Assembly: GCF_032917945.1 (NCBI RefSeq)
Contig: NZ_CP136624.1
Location: 3,286,001 to 3,350,000 of the forward strand
Reading direction: 5' to 3'
Length of the DNA stretch: 64,000 nt
DNA from: Bradyrhizobium sp. sBnM-33
GTDB taxonomy: Bacteria > Pseudomonadota > Alphaproteobacteria > Rhizobiales > Xanthobacteraceae
The stretch's first letter is position 1. Each line of letters begins with the position of its first letter. Below the pieces are notes generated by a model. The model was not told where the DNA came from. It saw nothing but the letters and a program-made list of their open reading frames with translations, and ran no database searches. Made by a program: the position numbers and the translations under genes. Below are positions 16,681 through 26,197 of the stretch, in pieces.

Positions 16681-18415
16681 GGCTCGCCTCCGGGCTCAAG
16701 GGAAGCTCGATCGTGAACCGCGCCCCGCCATCCGGCCGGATGCGCTCCCAATCGATCGTCCCTCCATGCGCTCCGATCAGCTCGCGCGACAGCGCCAGCC
16801 CGAGCCCCATGCCGCCCGGCTTCGTCGTGACGAACGGCTCGAACAGGTGGTTGGCCACAACTTCAGAGACGCCTGGCCCGTTGTCCTCGATCTCGATCCG
16901 CGCCCGCTTGTCTATCGCTGCCACGCGAACGGTAACGCTGCCAGGCGACCGGCTCGCTTCCGCGGCGGCGTCGATGGCATTGTTGATCACGTTGATCAGG
17001 GTCTGCTCAAGCTGAAGGGCATCGATCGTGACCGGCGGCACGGACGCAGCCTCGAACCGCACCGATACCCCGTGCGCCCTTGCGTCATCCTCGGCTAATG
17101 CCACCACCTTCCGCGTCAGGGCGCCGAGGTCGGTGGGAGCTGGCCTCAGCGTGCCGCGCGAAACGAAATCCCTCAGACGCTCGAGGATGTCTTTCGCGTG
17201 CCGCAGCTGCCCTGTTGCCTTTTCAAGAGATGCCGCAATCGGCGCCAGTTCGGCAGGCTTGTCAGCCAAAAGCTGCCGGCCGACGTGAAGGTACATGGCG
17301 ACGTTCGACAGGGGCTGGCTGATTTGGTGCGCCAATGAAACGCCCATCGCACCGGCCGTCGCATGCCTTGTCATGCGCACCACCTCGGCATGCTGCTCGC
17401 GCAGGAGCTCATCCGATCTGCGGCGCTCGTCGACGACGGCGCCGAGCAACAACCCGTTGAACACGAGCGCCAGCACCAGGAGCTGGTAGCCCATGAAAGT
17501 GCTCGCGGGATAGCCACCCCAACTGATGAGAGCCAACAGCAGCAGATGGACGACACACACGCCAGCTGCCGCTCCCACGAACCCGGTGCGCATCGCGATC
17601 CAGCTCACCGGGAGGAACAGCAGATAGAAGAAATGGTATTCGTGGGCTCCCTCGAAGGAGAAGATCAGCCACAACGCGATCAGGACCCCCGCCAGAAAGG
17701 CCCCTGAGTCTATCAGCAGTACCGCGGGTCTTGTCTCACCCAGACGTTGAACTGACCCGGACGCGGCCATGGCAACGGGGAGGAGGATGATGATGCCGAC
17801 GGTGTCTCCGACCCAAAGATGCTGCACCGCTTCCCAGTACTGCCTCGCCGGCAGATCGTCGAACCACACGAGAAAGCCGCAATAGAGGCAGGCTATGACG
17901 AATGTCCCTGCCGGCACCGTCACCAGCAGCGCAATCACATTGCGCAGGTCGGACCGTCCAACCGCAAAGCCGAGGCCTCGCGTGAGACCTGCGGCGAGCG
18001 CCGCATAACCGAGCGCAACAACCGCGCTCGTGGCAACAGTAGAAGCGACGCTCTTGGCTGCCCCGTAGATGAAGAGATCGACCAGCAACGCCGCCAAGAA
18101 CAGCAGCGGCGCATAAGCGACGCCTTTGAGCAGCAACAGGCCGAGGCTCAGCGCCTTCACCGGATTCCACAGCGTGATGCCGAGGCCTTCGAGTTCATGG
18201 ACGCGCGTGAGCCATTCGAGCCCGAGATAGGTGGCCGTGAAAACGCCGCCGATCAGAGCGTACCGCGCCGGCCCCAACTCGCGCAGCCGGCCTGCACTCC
18301 AGCGCAAGCCCGCAGTCGCACTATCTGATCTGCGGATGACGTCGCCCAATGCAGCTCCTCCGTGCCAGGCGGACGATTTTTTTTCCAGCGAGAATGCGCC
18401 TCCCTCACCCCGCAC
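16670..18415 (-). CDS. membrane sensor histidine kinase with MASE1-like domain
   Basis: Up to 581 residues. About 50-330 is a MASE1-like sensor of some eight membrane helices (EGLGITLWNPVKALSLGLLL, QHLWVGDTVGIIILLPVA). Then comes a cytoplasmic dimerisation helix with the phospho-acceptor His near 361 (SLAHQISQPLSNVAMYLH) and a HATPase (N box NVINNAIDA, G1 DNGPG, G2 GMGLGLAL). No PAS or heme domain is visible, so the signal is sensed in the membrane. The annotated start (18415) lies inside the FixJ-like promoter module; a TTG near 18310 is an alternative. Operon partner of the FixJ-type regulator. Confidence 0.9.
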   Translation of the reverse strand: MRGEGGAFSLEKKSSAWHGGAALGDVIRRSDSATAGLRWSAGRLRELGPARYALIGGVFTATYLGLEWLTRVHELEGLGITLWNPVKALSLGLLLLKGVAYAPLLFLAALLVDLFIYGAAKSVASTVATSAVVALGYAALAAGLTRGLGFAVGRSDLRNVIALLVTVPAGTFVIACLYCGFLVWFDDLPARQYWEAVQHLWVGDTVGIIILLPVAMAASGSVQRLGETRPAVLLIDSGAFLAGVLIALWLIFSFEGAHEYHFFYLLFLPVSWIAMRTGFVGAAAGVCVVHLLLLALISWGGYPASTFMGYQLLVLALVFNGLLLGAVVDERRRSDELLREQHAEVVRMTRHATAGAMGVSLAHQISQPLSNVAMYLHVGRQLLADKPAELAPIAASLEKATGQLRHAKDILERLRDFVSRGTLRPAPTDLGALTRKVVALAEDDARAHGVSVRFEAASVPPVTIDALQLEQTLINVINNAIDAAAEASRSPGSVTVRVAAIDKRARIEIEDNGPGVSEVVANHLFEPFVTTKPGGMGLGLALSRELIGAHGGTIDWERIRPDGGARFTIELPLSPEASHGA

Positions 18416-18512
18416 GCAAGCGCGTAGGTAGTACTCGCCATAGGTCCGTGGGCACTATTCCCTACGCAGCACTCGGCGCATGTCGCGCCGTGGCGTGCTA
18501 CGCCTTATCCCC
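18384..18512 (+). promoter_or_regulatory. FixJ-like promoter module, copy 2
   Basis: Copy of 14643-14775 in the gap between the kinase (minus) and NhaD (plus) genes. Sites: GTAGGTAG (18424-18431), CCCTACGC (18460-18467), GGCGC-ATGTC-GCGCC (18475-18489), GGCGT-GCT-ACGCC (18492-18504). Distances between sites match copy 1 (36 and 15 bases). Being between divergent genes, it could serve autoregulation of the two-component operon and activation of the antiporter. Confidence 0.55.
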
Positions 18513-18619
18513 AGCAGGCACGATCCTCTCGCGCCGGTGAACAGGGCCCGCCGTACTCAAACCCAATAGTGGAAAGCCGCAAGGTGATGACGTTCGACTC
18601 TCGTCGACAGGGGCTGACG

Positions 18620-20017
18620 ATGTTGCGTTTTGCCGGACGGCTATGGATGCTGGCGGTTCCGGTATTTGCCTTGCTTCTGTTCGCTCCCGCGCCGCTCCAT
18701 GCCCAGGAGGCGGCGGCACGCATCGACTTGACGCAGCATCCCGTCGGCTATCTCGCGCTCCTGATCTTCTTCGTCGCCTACGGATTCGTGGCCGTCGAGG
18801 AAATCATTCAATTGCGCAAGTCGAAACCCGTTATGCTGGCGGCGGGCCTCATCTGGGCGCTGCTCGGCGTCGTCTACGCCGCGCATGGTCAAAGTGCCGT
18901 GCTCGAAGCCGCCGCCAAGCATGTGATCCTCGACTATGGCGAACTGATGCTGTTCCTCGTGGTGGCGATCACGTATGTGAACACGATGCAGGAGCGGCGC
19001 GTCTTCGCCGTGTTGAGGGCCAAACTCGTCAGCATGAAGCTCTCCTACCGGCAGCTTTTCTGGCTGGTCGGGGGGATTGCCTTCTTCGGCTGTCCCATGA
19101 TCGACAACCTCACCACAGCGCTCGTCATGGGCGCCGTAGTGGTGGCCGTCGGGGTCGGCAATTACCAGTTCATCGTCATGGGCTGCATCATCATCGTGGT
19201 GGCCGCCAATGCCGGCGGCGTATACTCGCCGTTCGGCGACGTCACCTCGCTGATGGTCTGGCAGAAAGGCAAGCTGGAATTCCTCGAGTTCTTCCATCTC
19301 TTCCTCCCGGCGCTGGTGAACTTCCTCGTACCTGCGACGCTTATGCATTTCGGCGTGCCGAAAGGAATGCCCGAGCCGGTAAGCGAAACCCGACAACTCA
19401 AGCACGGCGCCGCCGTTGTGATCGGGCTGTTCGCGGCCACCATCGCGACCGCCGTCGCTTTCAAGAGCATTTTCAGTTTGCCGCCCGCGCTCGGGATGAT
19501 GCTGGGTCTCGGATACCTGCAAATGTACAGCTACATCCTCCAGCGGATCGGGCGCCGCCGCGACGACCAAGACATGGCGTTCGACTCCTTGCGGGAGATC
19601 AGGCGCCTGGAGTGGGACACGCTGCTGTTCTTCTTCGGCGTCATCTTCGCCGTCGGCGGACTTGGCGTCGCCGGTTATCTCGCGCTTGTGTCGAATTTTC
19701 TCTATGGCGACCTGGGACCGACCGTCGCCAACATCGCGATCGGTGTGCTTGGCGCGGCGTTCGACAACATCCCACTGATGTTCGCGGTGCTCACCATGAA
19801 CCCCGATATGTCGAGCGGCCAGTGGATGCTCGTCACGCTGAGCACCGGTGTCGGGGGGAGCCTCGTGTCCATCGGCACGGCGGCGGGCGTGGCGCTGATG
19901 GGACTGCTGCGCAACCACTACACGTTTATCAACCACCTTCGATGGAGCTGGGCCATTGGGCTGGGATACGTGGCAAGCATCCTCACCCATCTGTGGATCA
20001 ACGCCGCGCTCATGTAA
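18620..20017 (+). CDS. nhaD: NhaD-type Na+/H+ antiporter (ArsB/NhaD superfamily)
   Basis: The frame opens at 18569; I prefer the ATG at 18620 because AGGGG precedes it and the protein then starts with a hydrophobic leader MLRFAGRLWMLAVPVFALLL. The result is 465 residues and 10-12 membrane helices. NhaD-like blocks: ELMLFLVVAITYVNTMQERR, FFGCPMIDNLTTALVMGAVV, VYSPFGDVTSLMVWQ and GAAFDNIPLMFAVL. Family members extrude Na+ or Li+ in exchange for protons. It reads divergently from the kinase-regulator pair and shares their putative promoter module. With the Mrp operon this is the second sodium exporter in 20 kb. Confidence 0.9.
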   Translation: MLRFAGRLWMLAVPVFALLLFAPAPLHAQEAAARIDLTQHPVGYLALLIFFVAYGFVAVEEIIQLRKSKPVMLAAGLIWALLGVVYAAHGQSAVLEAAAKHVILDYGELMLFLVVAITYVNTMQERRVFAVLRAKLVSMKLSYRQLFWLVGGIAFFGCPMIDNLTTALVMGAVVVAVGVGNYQFIVMGCIIIVVAANAGGVYSPFGDVTSLMVWQKGKLEFLEFFHLFLPALVNFLVPATLMHFGVPKGMPEPVSETRQLKHGAAVVIGLFAATIATAVAFKSIFSLPPALGMMLGLGYLQMYSYILQRIGRRRDDQDMAFDSLREIRRLEWDTLLFFFGVIFAVGGLGVAGYLALVSNFLYGDLGPTVANIAIGVLGAAFDNIPLMFAVLTMNPDMSSGQWMLVTLSTGVGGSLVSIGTAAGVALMGLLRNHYTFINHLRWSWAIGLGYVASILTHLWINAALM

Positions 20018-20585
20018 TGCCGCGAGCCCGCCCATATCTCCGACGCAATCGGACCGCACGTGGACGGCCCGAAAGGTCCTTGCCAGCTCTGTGCCCATGC
20101 GGGACTAAAATCAATGAAATCGATATCAAGTGGCGATACTTTTCGTTTGTCAAAAATGATCCCGAGCATACTTTGATGGCAGCGTTAGCGTGCCGATGTG
20201 GCAACGCGCGGCGCAACAGCGCGCAGCAATGGGAGGCCCCAATGACGAAGAAATCGTTTCGGGGATTGAGCTGGTGACTTCTCTGATCAGAACGCTAAGG
20301 CGCGTTCGCTTTTGGTTCCTCTTGAAAGTCGACAACGATCGGTCATCGCTCCTACGGCCTGGATTCGATGAAGGACGCTTGAGGCCAGCGCTAATGCGCA
20401 TCCGCCGTAGCAGCCAGCGACTCTAGCACAGAGCGCAACAGCCTCCTTCAAACGTCCTTTTCTCGACGCCAGGGCCGTGAATAAACTGATTCCTTTTCGC
20501 CAATGCAGAATGGAGCCTCAGATCTCGCCAGCCAAATATGCCGATCGTGAGCTCAGCGTACCAACTTACAAAAGGGAGATCCCTC
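20018..20585. other. intergenic, no supported gene
   Basis: About 570 bases. A frame 20190-20426 is open but has no recognisable product. CGATATCAAG near 20122 is an imperfect half of an FNR/FixK-type box and not convincing. GGGAGATCCCTC directly before 20586 is the ribosome site of the next gene. Confidence 0.35.
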
Positions 20586-21059
20586 ATGTATCAAACAATT
20601 CTCCTGGCTTTCGACGGTTCACCCGATGGCCGCGAAGCACTGGTTCAAGCCGAAAACTTAGCATTAGCATGTGGTGCCACAGTTCATCTTCTTGCGATCA
20701 TAGACCCGTCCGAAAGCATGCTCATCGTTGAGGCAATGTCTTTCATTCCCGACAATCAGCGTTTTGTAGTCCAGACCGTACTTGACGAGGGCGTGAAGCG
20801 GTTGCGACGCGCTGCAACCAGCGAACTCAAGTATGGCAAGCCGGCGGAACAGATAATTCTGTCCGCAACAGACATAAACGCGGATCTGATCGTCGTTGGT
20901 CATCGAGATCAAGGGACGCTTGCGCGTTGGTTGAACGGGTCGGTCGGCGAATCAATCTTGCATCAACCGCCATGCAGCGTGCTCGTCGCCGTAAAGTCCG
21001 GGCAAAGGGCGAGTAACGTCACGCCGATTCAGCAACGGAAGGCGAGGAGTAAAGGATAA
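20586..21059 (+). CDS. universal stress protein, single UspA domain
   Basis: The start is placed at the second Met (MYQTILLAFDGSPDGREA) because GGGAG lies 8 bases upstream and UspA folds begin this way. 157 residues. The signature near the end is GHRDQGTLARWLNGSVGESI, followed by HQPPCSVLVAV, so the ATP-binding G-2x-G-9x-G-S spacing is approximately kept. A basic tail (IQQRKARSKG) follows the domain. Next to a LivF remnant and near the orphan oxidase subunit. Confidence 0.9.
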   Translation: MYQTILLAFDGSPDGREALVQAENLALACGATVHLLAIIDPSESMLIVEAMSFIPDNQRFVVQTVLDEGVKRLRRAATSELKYGKPAEQIILSATDINADLIVVGHRDQGTLARWLNGSVGESILHQPPCSVLVAVKSGQRASNVTPIQQRKARSKG

Positions 21060-21064
21060 ACTTC

Positions 21065-21566
21065 ATGTTGAAGACCACCTTGCTGCGTGCGCTGTCGCGC
21101 ATGCTTGGCTGCAGGGGCAGCATGGCCATGAATTCCCAGGATCTCTTGCCGATGACGTCCGACCGAGTTCGGCCTCGTCCAGGTTCCTGAAAATCGTCAG
21201 CTCTTCGACCTGTACACGCTTTTCCCACGCTTGGCGGAGCCCCGGCGTCAGCTCGCTGGCAGCTTGTCGGGAGGCGAACAGCAGATGTGTACGATGGCTC
21301 GCGGATTGATGGCGGCTCCAATCCTGCTGATGATCGACGAGATGAGTTTGGGACTGGCACCCGTCGTCGTAGAACAGTTGATGGATGCGCTGGCAACGAT
21401 CCCTCGCGAGGGCCTGACGATCTTATTGGTTGAACAGGACGTCAATCTGGCTCTGTCGATTGCCGATCGCGGTTACGTCATGGAAGCCGGTCATATCGTT
21501 CGTAGCGGGTCCACCAAGAAACTCATAGCCGATCCTGAAGTCCGGCGTGCCTATCTCGGACTTTGA
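21065..21566 (+). pseudogene. livF: LivF-type ABC ATPase remnant
   Basis: The start reads KTTLLRALSRMLGCRGSMAM and DLLPMTSDRV in one frame. Then, after a shift near 21165, GLVQVPENRQLFDLYTLFPR and LAGSLSGGEQQMCTMARGLM, LLMIDEMSLGLAP and ILLVEQDVNLALSIADRGYV follow. So ABC signature, Walker B and H-loop regions of a branched-chain amino-acid/amide transporter ATPase remain. The Walker A front is missing except KTT, and a segment after VPE-x-R is deleted. No other liv genes are near. The 3' half is also open as its own frame (21231-21566), but it could not bind ATP alone. Confidence 0.75.
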
Positions 21567-21672
21567 GACGTCAGCTAATGACGGAAAAACCGTCGAGAGT
21601 AGCGTCTGTCCTATGTGATAACCGGCCGCGAGGACACAGTTTCGTATCAAGTCGGAAGGAAGGCAGGTTGAG

Positions 21673-21906
21673 TTGCAAGTTCCGCTTAAAATCGAGCATG
21701 CCATGACCAAGGAAGACGCGATTGATGAACTTAGATCGCTGCAACAGATCGGTGAAGGCTCCAACGTGCACGCGAACGCTGAGACGGTTTTCTGCGACTT
21801 CCTTGATGCAGTCGGCTATGGAGAGGTCGCACGCGAGTTCCGGAAGATCCACGAGATGTATCCGGTGGTGACCCCTAGATATTCGAAGCCTTCTTGGCCG
21901 TCGTAG
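21673..21906 (+). CDS. small conserved hypothetical protein
   Basis: 77 residues from TTG (AGGCAGG lies about 7 bases upstream); the Met at 21703 is an alternative. The core MTKEDAIDELRSLQQIGEGS and ETVFCDFLDAVGYGEVAREFRKI resembles a small Bradyrhizobium protein family as I remember it. It is mostly helical with one Cys. The last 12 residues look foreign. Function unknown. Confidence 0.45.
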   Translation: MQVPLKIEHAMTKEDAIDELRSLQQIGEGSNVHANAETVFCDFLDAVGYGEVAREFRKIHEMYPVVTPRYSKPSWPS

Positions 21907-22259
21907 GCAGAAGATAGGCGAACGCCCAGACCAAGCATCGTCCCTGCTGGAATTGTTGGCTCCAGCTCCATCATTCGGGCCTCCGTACATCCAAGGCGCT
22001 CACCTAGCGGTGTCGATTGGGAGAGCCCGTTACGATTTCGAACGAAGAAAGCGTGCTCAGCGATGGAGAGCGTGAGTAAACGGCAATCACGGCGCTGCCG
22101 GTCGATTGATCAAGAATCATGCACTCAAACAACAATAGAAATCGATTGTCGCCTGCATCCTCCGATGAGACACAGATAGCAGATGTGGCGGATGTCGAAC
22201 GCCACGGAGCATTCGGCGCTTGTATCACTCCCGGGTGAACTGCTTGATCGGAGCTAGTG
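21907..22259. other. intergenic upstream of the oxidase subunit gene
   Basis: No supported gene. TTGATCAAGAATCA near 22106-22119 looks like a damaged FNR/FixK box (TTGAT-N4-ATCAA expected), with the second half one base off. It would be a sensible place for oxygen control of the oxidase gene, but I do not count it as a site. Confidence 0.3.
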
Positions 22260-23867
22260 ATGCCGACGATATCGAGAGTTTGCGCGCCCGAGAGAGGTCA
22301 CGCATATCCGAGCGGCTGGCGCCGCTATCTTTACTCAACCAACCACAAAGACATCGGCACGATGTACTTCGTGTTCGCTCTCTGCGCAGGTCTGATCGGT
22401 GGAATCATTTCAGTTGTAATTCGGATGGAATTGCAGCAGCCCGGCCTGCAGATGTTCACGAACACGCATACCTACAATGTATTCGTAACCGGTCACGGCC
22501 TGATCATGATCTTTTTCACGCTCATGCCGGCGATGATGGGTGGATTTGGCAATTGGATGGTGCCGCTGATGATCGGCGCGCCGGACATGGCGTTTCCGCG
22601 CATGAACAACATATCGTTTTGGCTGCTGCCTGCGTCATTTGCACTGCTCATTATCTCGATGTTCGTCGAAGGCGAGCCCGGCTCGAGCGGCGCCGGTACC
22701 GGTTGGACGCTGTACGCGCCGTTGTCGACCTCGGGCCATCCGGGACCGGCCGTCGATTTCGTAATCCTGTCGATGCATATCGCGGGTGCGTCTTCGATCC
22801 TCGGTTCGATCAATTTCATCACCACCATATTCAATATGCGGGCGCCGGGTATGAGCCTGCATAAAATGCCGTTATTCGCCTGGTCGGTCCTCGTGACGGC
22901 CTTCCTGTTGTTGCTGTCGCTGCCTGTGCTCGCCGGCGCCATTACCATGCTTCTCACCGACCGCAATTTTGGGACAACGTTTTTCGCGGCGGAGGGGGGC
23001 GGCGATCCGGTGTTGTATCAACATCTTTTCTGGTTCTTCGGTCATCCCGAGGTTTACATCATGATTCTGCCCGGCTTCGGCATCGTCAGCCACGTCGTTT
23101 CCACATTCAGCCGCAAGCCGATATTCGGCTATCTCGGAATGGTCTACGCACTGGTTGCGATCGGATTTATCGGATTTCTCGTCTGGGCCCACCATATGTA
23201 CACGGTCGGGATGTCAAGCAGCGCCCAGGCGTATTTCGCGTTGGCCAGCATGGTGATCGCAGTTCCAACTGGCATAAAGATCTTCTCCTGGATAGCAACC
23301 ATGTGGGGCGGCTCCATAACATTTCGAACGCCAATGCTGTGGGCGATCGGATTCATCTTCGTGTTTACGGTCGGCGGTGTCACCGGTGTAGTGCTCGCCA
23401 ATCCGGGCATCGACCGGACGTTGCAGGACACTTACTACGTAGTTGCGCATTTCCATTATGTACTGTCGCTTGGCGCCGTATTCGCGATCTTCGCAGGTTG
23501 GTATTATTGGTTCCCGAAAATGACTGGATACATGTACTCGGAAGCCCTCGGCAAACTGCACTTCTGGCTGACCTTTGTCGGCGTCAACTTTGCGTTTTTT
23601 CCGATGCATTTCCTCGGATTGTCGGGAATGCCGCGACGAGTTGCAGATTATCCCGACGCATTTGTAGGCTTGAACCAGATTGCCTCGATCGGGTCCTATG
23701 TCTCCGCAGCCGGTCTGATCGCGTTCTTCGTGGGCATGGTTTATGCCTTCGTCCGGAAGGAGAGGGCTGCGGACAATCCGTGGGGACCTGGCGCAACCAC
23801 GCTGGAGTGGACGTTATCTTCGCCGCCACCGTTTCATCAATTTGAGGTCTTACCCCGAATTGAATAG
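22260..23867 (+). CDS. ctaD: cytochrome c oxidase subunit I (aa3 type), orphan copy
   Basis: 535 residues, 12 membrane helices. GGAG lies 6 bases before the ATG at 22260. Heme/CuB ligands are present: [11 protein letters not shown] (His ~78), [10 protein letters not shown] (His ~260 with Tyr), WAHHMYTVG (His-His ~310), [12 protein letters not shown] (two His ~395). D-channel [12 protein letters not shown] and K-channel PTGIKIFSW residues are kept, so it is an A1-type proton-pumping subunit. No subunit II, III or heme-assembly gene lies nearby, so it must use another locus's partners or serve as a variant subunit. The C-terminus [14 protein letters not shown] is full length. Intact despite neighbouring decay. 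Confidence 0.95.
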   Translation: MPTISRVCAPERGHAYPSGWRRYLYSTNHKDIGTMYFVFALCAGLIGGIISVVIRMELQQPGLQMFTNTHTYNVFVTGHGLIMIFFTLMPAMMGGFGNWMVPLMIGAPDMAFPRMNNISFWLLPASFALLIISMFVEGEPGSSGAGTGWTLYAPLSTSGHPGPAVDFVILSMHIAGASSILGSINFITTIFNMRAPGMSLHKMPLFAWSVLVTAFLLLLSLPVLAGAITMLLTDRNFGTTFFAAEGGGDPVLYQHLFWFFGHPEVYIMILPGFGIVSHVVSTFSRKPIFGYLGMVYALVAIGFIGFLVWAHHMYTVGMSSSAQAYFALASMVIAVPTGIKIFSWIATMWGGSITFRTPMLWAIGFIFVFTVGGVTGVVLANPGIDRTLQDTYYVVAHFHYVLSLGAVFAIFAGWYYWFPKMTGYMYSEALGKLHFWLTFVGVNFAFFPMHFLGLSGMPRRVADYPDAFVGLNQIASIGSYVSAAGLIAFFVGMVYAFVRKERAADNPWGPGATTLEWTLSSPPPFHQFEVLPRIE

Positions 23868-24174
23868 ATGAATCGACGAGCTCTATAAATCAGCCGCGCC
23901 GGCGTGGCATTTGAGCCATCAGACTCCTCCGATTCCGCGTCAACGATGTCCGCTTTGCATCGCACCCACGGTAGCGGTTCAAGCCGTCGTTAAAGGGATG
24001 CGAGTCCGTGCGCAGACCGAAAGGTGTCACGCAAGGCATTGTCCATTCTCATGCAACCGCAAAAATGTATTCAAGCGTCAATAGATTTCGTTTGTCTAAC
24101 GTCCTTGCAAGATGGATCCTCAAGTGCTGCCGAGACGATCTTAATGCAAGCGGATACGCGGCGACAAGTGGAGA
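23868..24174. other. intergenic, no supported gene
   Basis: About 300 bases between ctaD and a broken Usp gene. I see no coding frame, hairpin or known box that I would defend. Confidence 0.35.
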
Positions 24175-25011
24175 GTGATTGTTATCAAGGACATTCTGGT
24201 GACCCTTCCGGCGGGCAATACTCCGTCATTCGCGGTGGACTACGCCGTAACAGTCGCCAGAACTTTCAATGCGCACCTCACGGGCATTGCATTTGTGCAA
24301 GACGTGGCCAGCGCTGGAGCGTTGTTTGACTGGGCTCCAGCGATTGTTCTGGATGATTATCGTCGAGAAGTGGAAGCTGCCGCTGAAGTTGCCAAAGCCC
24401 GGTTCGAGGAAACGTGCCAGCGAGAAGGCCTCTCCGCTGAATCGATGATTCTCAACGCGGAAGCGGTCAGCCTTCCTGAACTCCTTTCACGCACAGCGCG
24501 GAGGTTCGATTTGACAATCCTTCCTCAGGCTGGCCCGGAGGACGAACGGTCGGAGGAGGTGATGATCGAGGCAGCCTTGCTGGGATCCGGTCGCCCAATC
24601 TTGCTCGTTCCCTATTTCATGGAAGGCGCAGTCAAGTTTGACCGGATTCTTGTTTGCTGGGACGGCAGCCACAACGCCGCGCGCGCGATAGCCGACGCGA
24701 TGCCATTCCTGAGATGCGCCAAACAGGTTGAAGTAGTAACCGTTGCGACTGATGGGAGAGCGAATGACAGCACGGCCGGACTTGTGTATAGCACATCATC
24801 TTGCCCGGCATGATGTGATCGTCGAAGTGAGGAATATTGTCGCTCACGGCCAAGACGTGTCACTCAGGAGTCGTTCTCATGCGGCGCAGCACTCGGCAGA
24901 TCTGATTGTTATGGGTGGCTATGGTCATTCGTGGCTTCGGGAGTTCGTTCTAGGTGGCGCGCGCGCGACATTTTCGAATCGACGGTTGCTCCAACCCTGA
25001 TGTCACATTGA
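24175..25011 (+). pseudogene. universal stress protein, tandem type, broken by two frameshifts
   Basis: From GTG: KDILVTLPAGNTPSFAVDYA to VKFDRILVCWDGSHNAARAI and QVEVVTVATDGRAND, after which the frame ends in unrelated residues (24813). The next frame continues IAHHLARHDVIVEVRNIVAH, HSADLIVMGGYGHSWLREFV, LGGA. A second shift in the GC run near 24960 separates the true end DIFESTVAPTLMSH (stop 25009-25011). Both halves of a ~278-residue Usp are thus present in three frames. It belongs to the larger Usp subtype that lacks the ATP signature in its first half. Confidence 0.8.
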
Positions 25012-25222
25012 ACTGACGGTGGCGGAACGCTTTCTCACCGGAGATGTCCCGTTGCGCCGCGGCTTTATGAACGACATCTCAGAGCCGCCGGGGTTGCGGC
25101 TCGCCTTCGAGGAGGGCGGCGCGAACATCCATCGCGCGCCCATCCATGGGCCATATTGAACGCGCCACGGATTACTTGTCGGCAGTATCCGAGATGCGTG
25201 CGAGAGAGAAACAAGATAGTCG

Positions 25223-26197
25223 TCATCTTTGGGCGCCCGAACGAGGACTCTTGTGTAAACTTCTGTAGTGTTGGGGCGAGACACCGTACATAGCCTTGAA
25301 GCTTCTACCGAAATGGGTCATATCGGAAAATCCCCAGCCGTACGCGATATCGCTGATCGTCCGATGCCCTTGCAGAGGGTCTTCAAGCGCTATTCGACAT
25401 CTCACAAGTCGCCGGGTTCGGATCAGGCGCGTAATCGAGGTGCTCTGCTCGCCGAGGAGTGCGTTGGCATACCGAACGCTAATTCCGGCGGCCTCGGCCA
25501 CTGTTCGAGGATCCAGCGCTGGATTGCATAATCTTGATTCGATAGCTGTGCGCACGTTGAGCAGCGCGAGTGACCGCGCGGACGAAACGCGCGGTTTTGA
25601 TAATCCCACCGCGTTCAGAAGTGACCATGCAATGATATCGAGTGTTTGATCTCTGGCGAGTTCTTCCGCAGCACACGAAATGGAGCCGGCTATTCCGGGC
25701 AACATCGCTACGAACGATGAGACCGAACCGAACCGGGGCTCGCACGCCGAGATTGGAATTGCAAGCATCTCGCGTGTTTGCCCAAGGCGGGCTCTTAGAG
25801 CGGCCCTAGGAACCTTCAGCACAAGTAGCTTGGATACGTCCGAGAATCTTGCAAAATAAGGTAACAGCGGGTCAACGAGCGTCACGTCACCCGCTTGCAG
25901 TATGACTTGACGGCCGTTCTGCTCTATCGCGACTGAGCCTCTGACCTGCTGGCAAACGAAAAGGCTATCGCCCTCCGATTGCGCGATGTGCCGCGCTGTA
26001 CGTGTGACTGTCATGGGGGAATTCTCGAAAAGAACAAGCCCCATGTCTGCGATCGACCCGCCTTCGATCTGTGCTTCAAAAGTCTGCTTGGACGCCGGCT
26101 TTGAGGAATGTCCCGCAATGTTTCTGCACGCAACGTCATGCCAATAGTCAAACCGGTCTCGAGGATGTACATCCATTGTCGAAAAGAGCTTATCCAT
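25223..26197 (-). CDS. AraC-family transcriptional regulator
   Basis: 324 residues. N-terminal cupin-like ligand domain of the AraC_binding_2 type (about 20-190; LQAGDVTLVDPLLPYFARFS). C-terminal two-HTH AraC domain about 215-320 (RTVAEAAGISVRYANALLGE, TISDIAYGWGFSDMTHFGRS, FKAMYGVSPQHYR). Such regulators often control catabolic or stress genes near them; no obvious divergent target survives here. CCTACGTAG (26208-26216), 11 bases before the ATG, resembles the CTACGC half-sites of the FixJ-like modules. Confidence 0.92.
   Translation of the reverse strand: MDKLFSTMDVHPRDRFDYWHDVACRNIAGHSSKPASKQTFEAQIEGGSIADMGLVLFENSPMTVTRTARHIAQSEGDSLFVCQQVRGSVAIEQNGRQVILQAGDVTLVDPLLPYFARFSDVSKLLVLKVPRAALRARLGQTREMLAIPISACEPRFGSVSSFVAMLPGIAGSISCAAEELARDQTLDIIAWSLLNAVGLSKPRVSSARSLALLNVRTAIESRLCNPALDPRTVAEAAGISVRYANALLGEQSTSITRLIRTRRLVRCRIALEDPLQGHRTISDIAYGWGFSDMTHFGRSFKAMYGVSPQHYRSLHKSPRSGAQR

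Noticed and set aside
18641..20098. 485-codon minus-strand frame opposite nhaD
   Set aside because: His/Glu/Arg-rich shadow of a membrane-protein gene in GC-rich DNA; the plus strand encodes a clear NhaD.
18643..20277. 544-codon plus frame overlapping nhaD
   Set aside because: Arg-rich out-of-frame shadow of nhaD; no hydrophobic segments.
22106..22119. FixK/FNR box upstream of ctaD
   Set aside because: TTGATCAAGAATCA has the second half-site displaced by one base; too weak to call.
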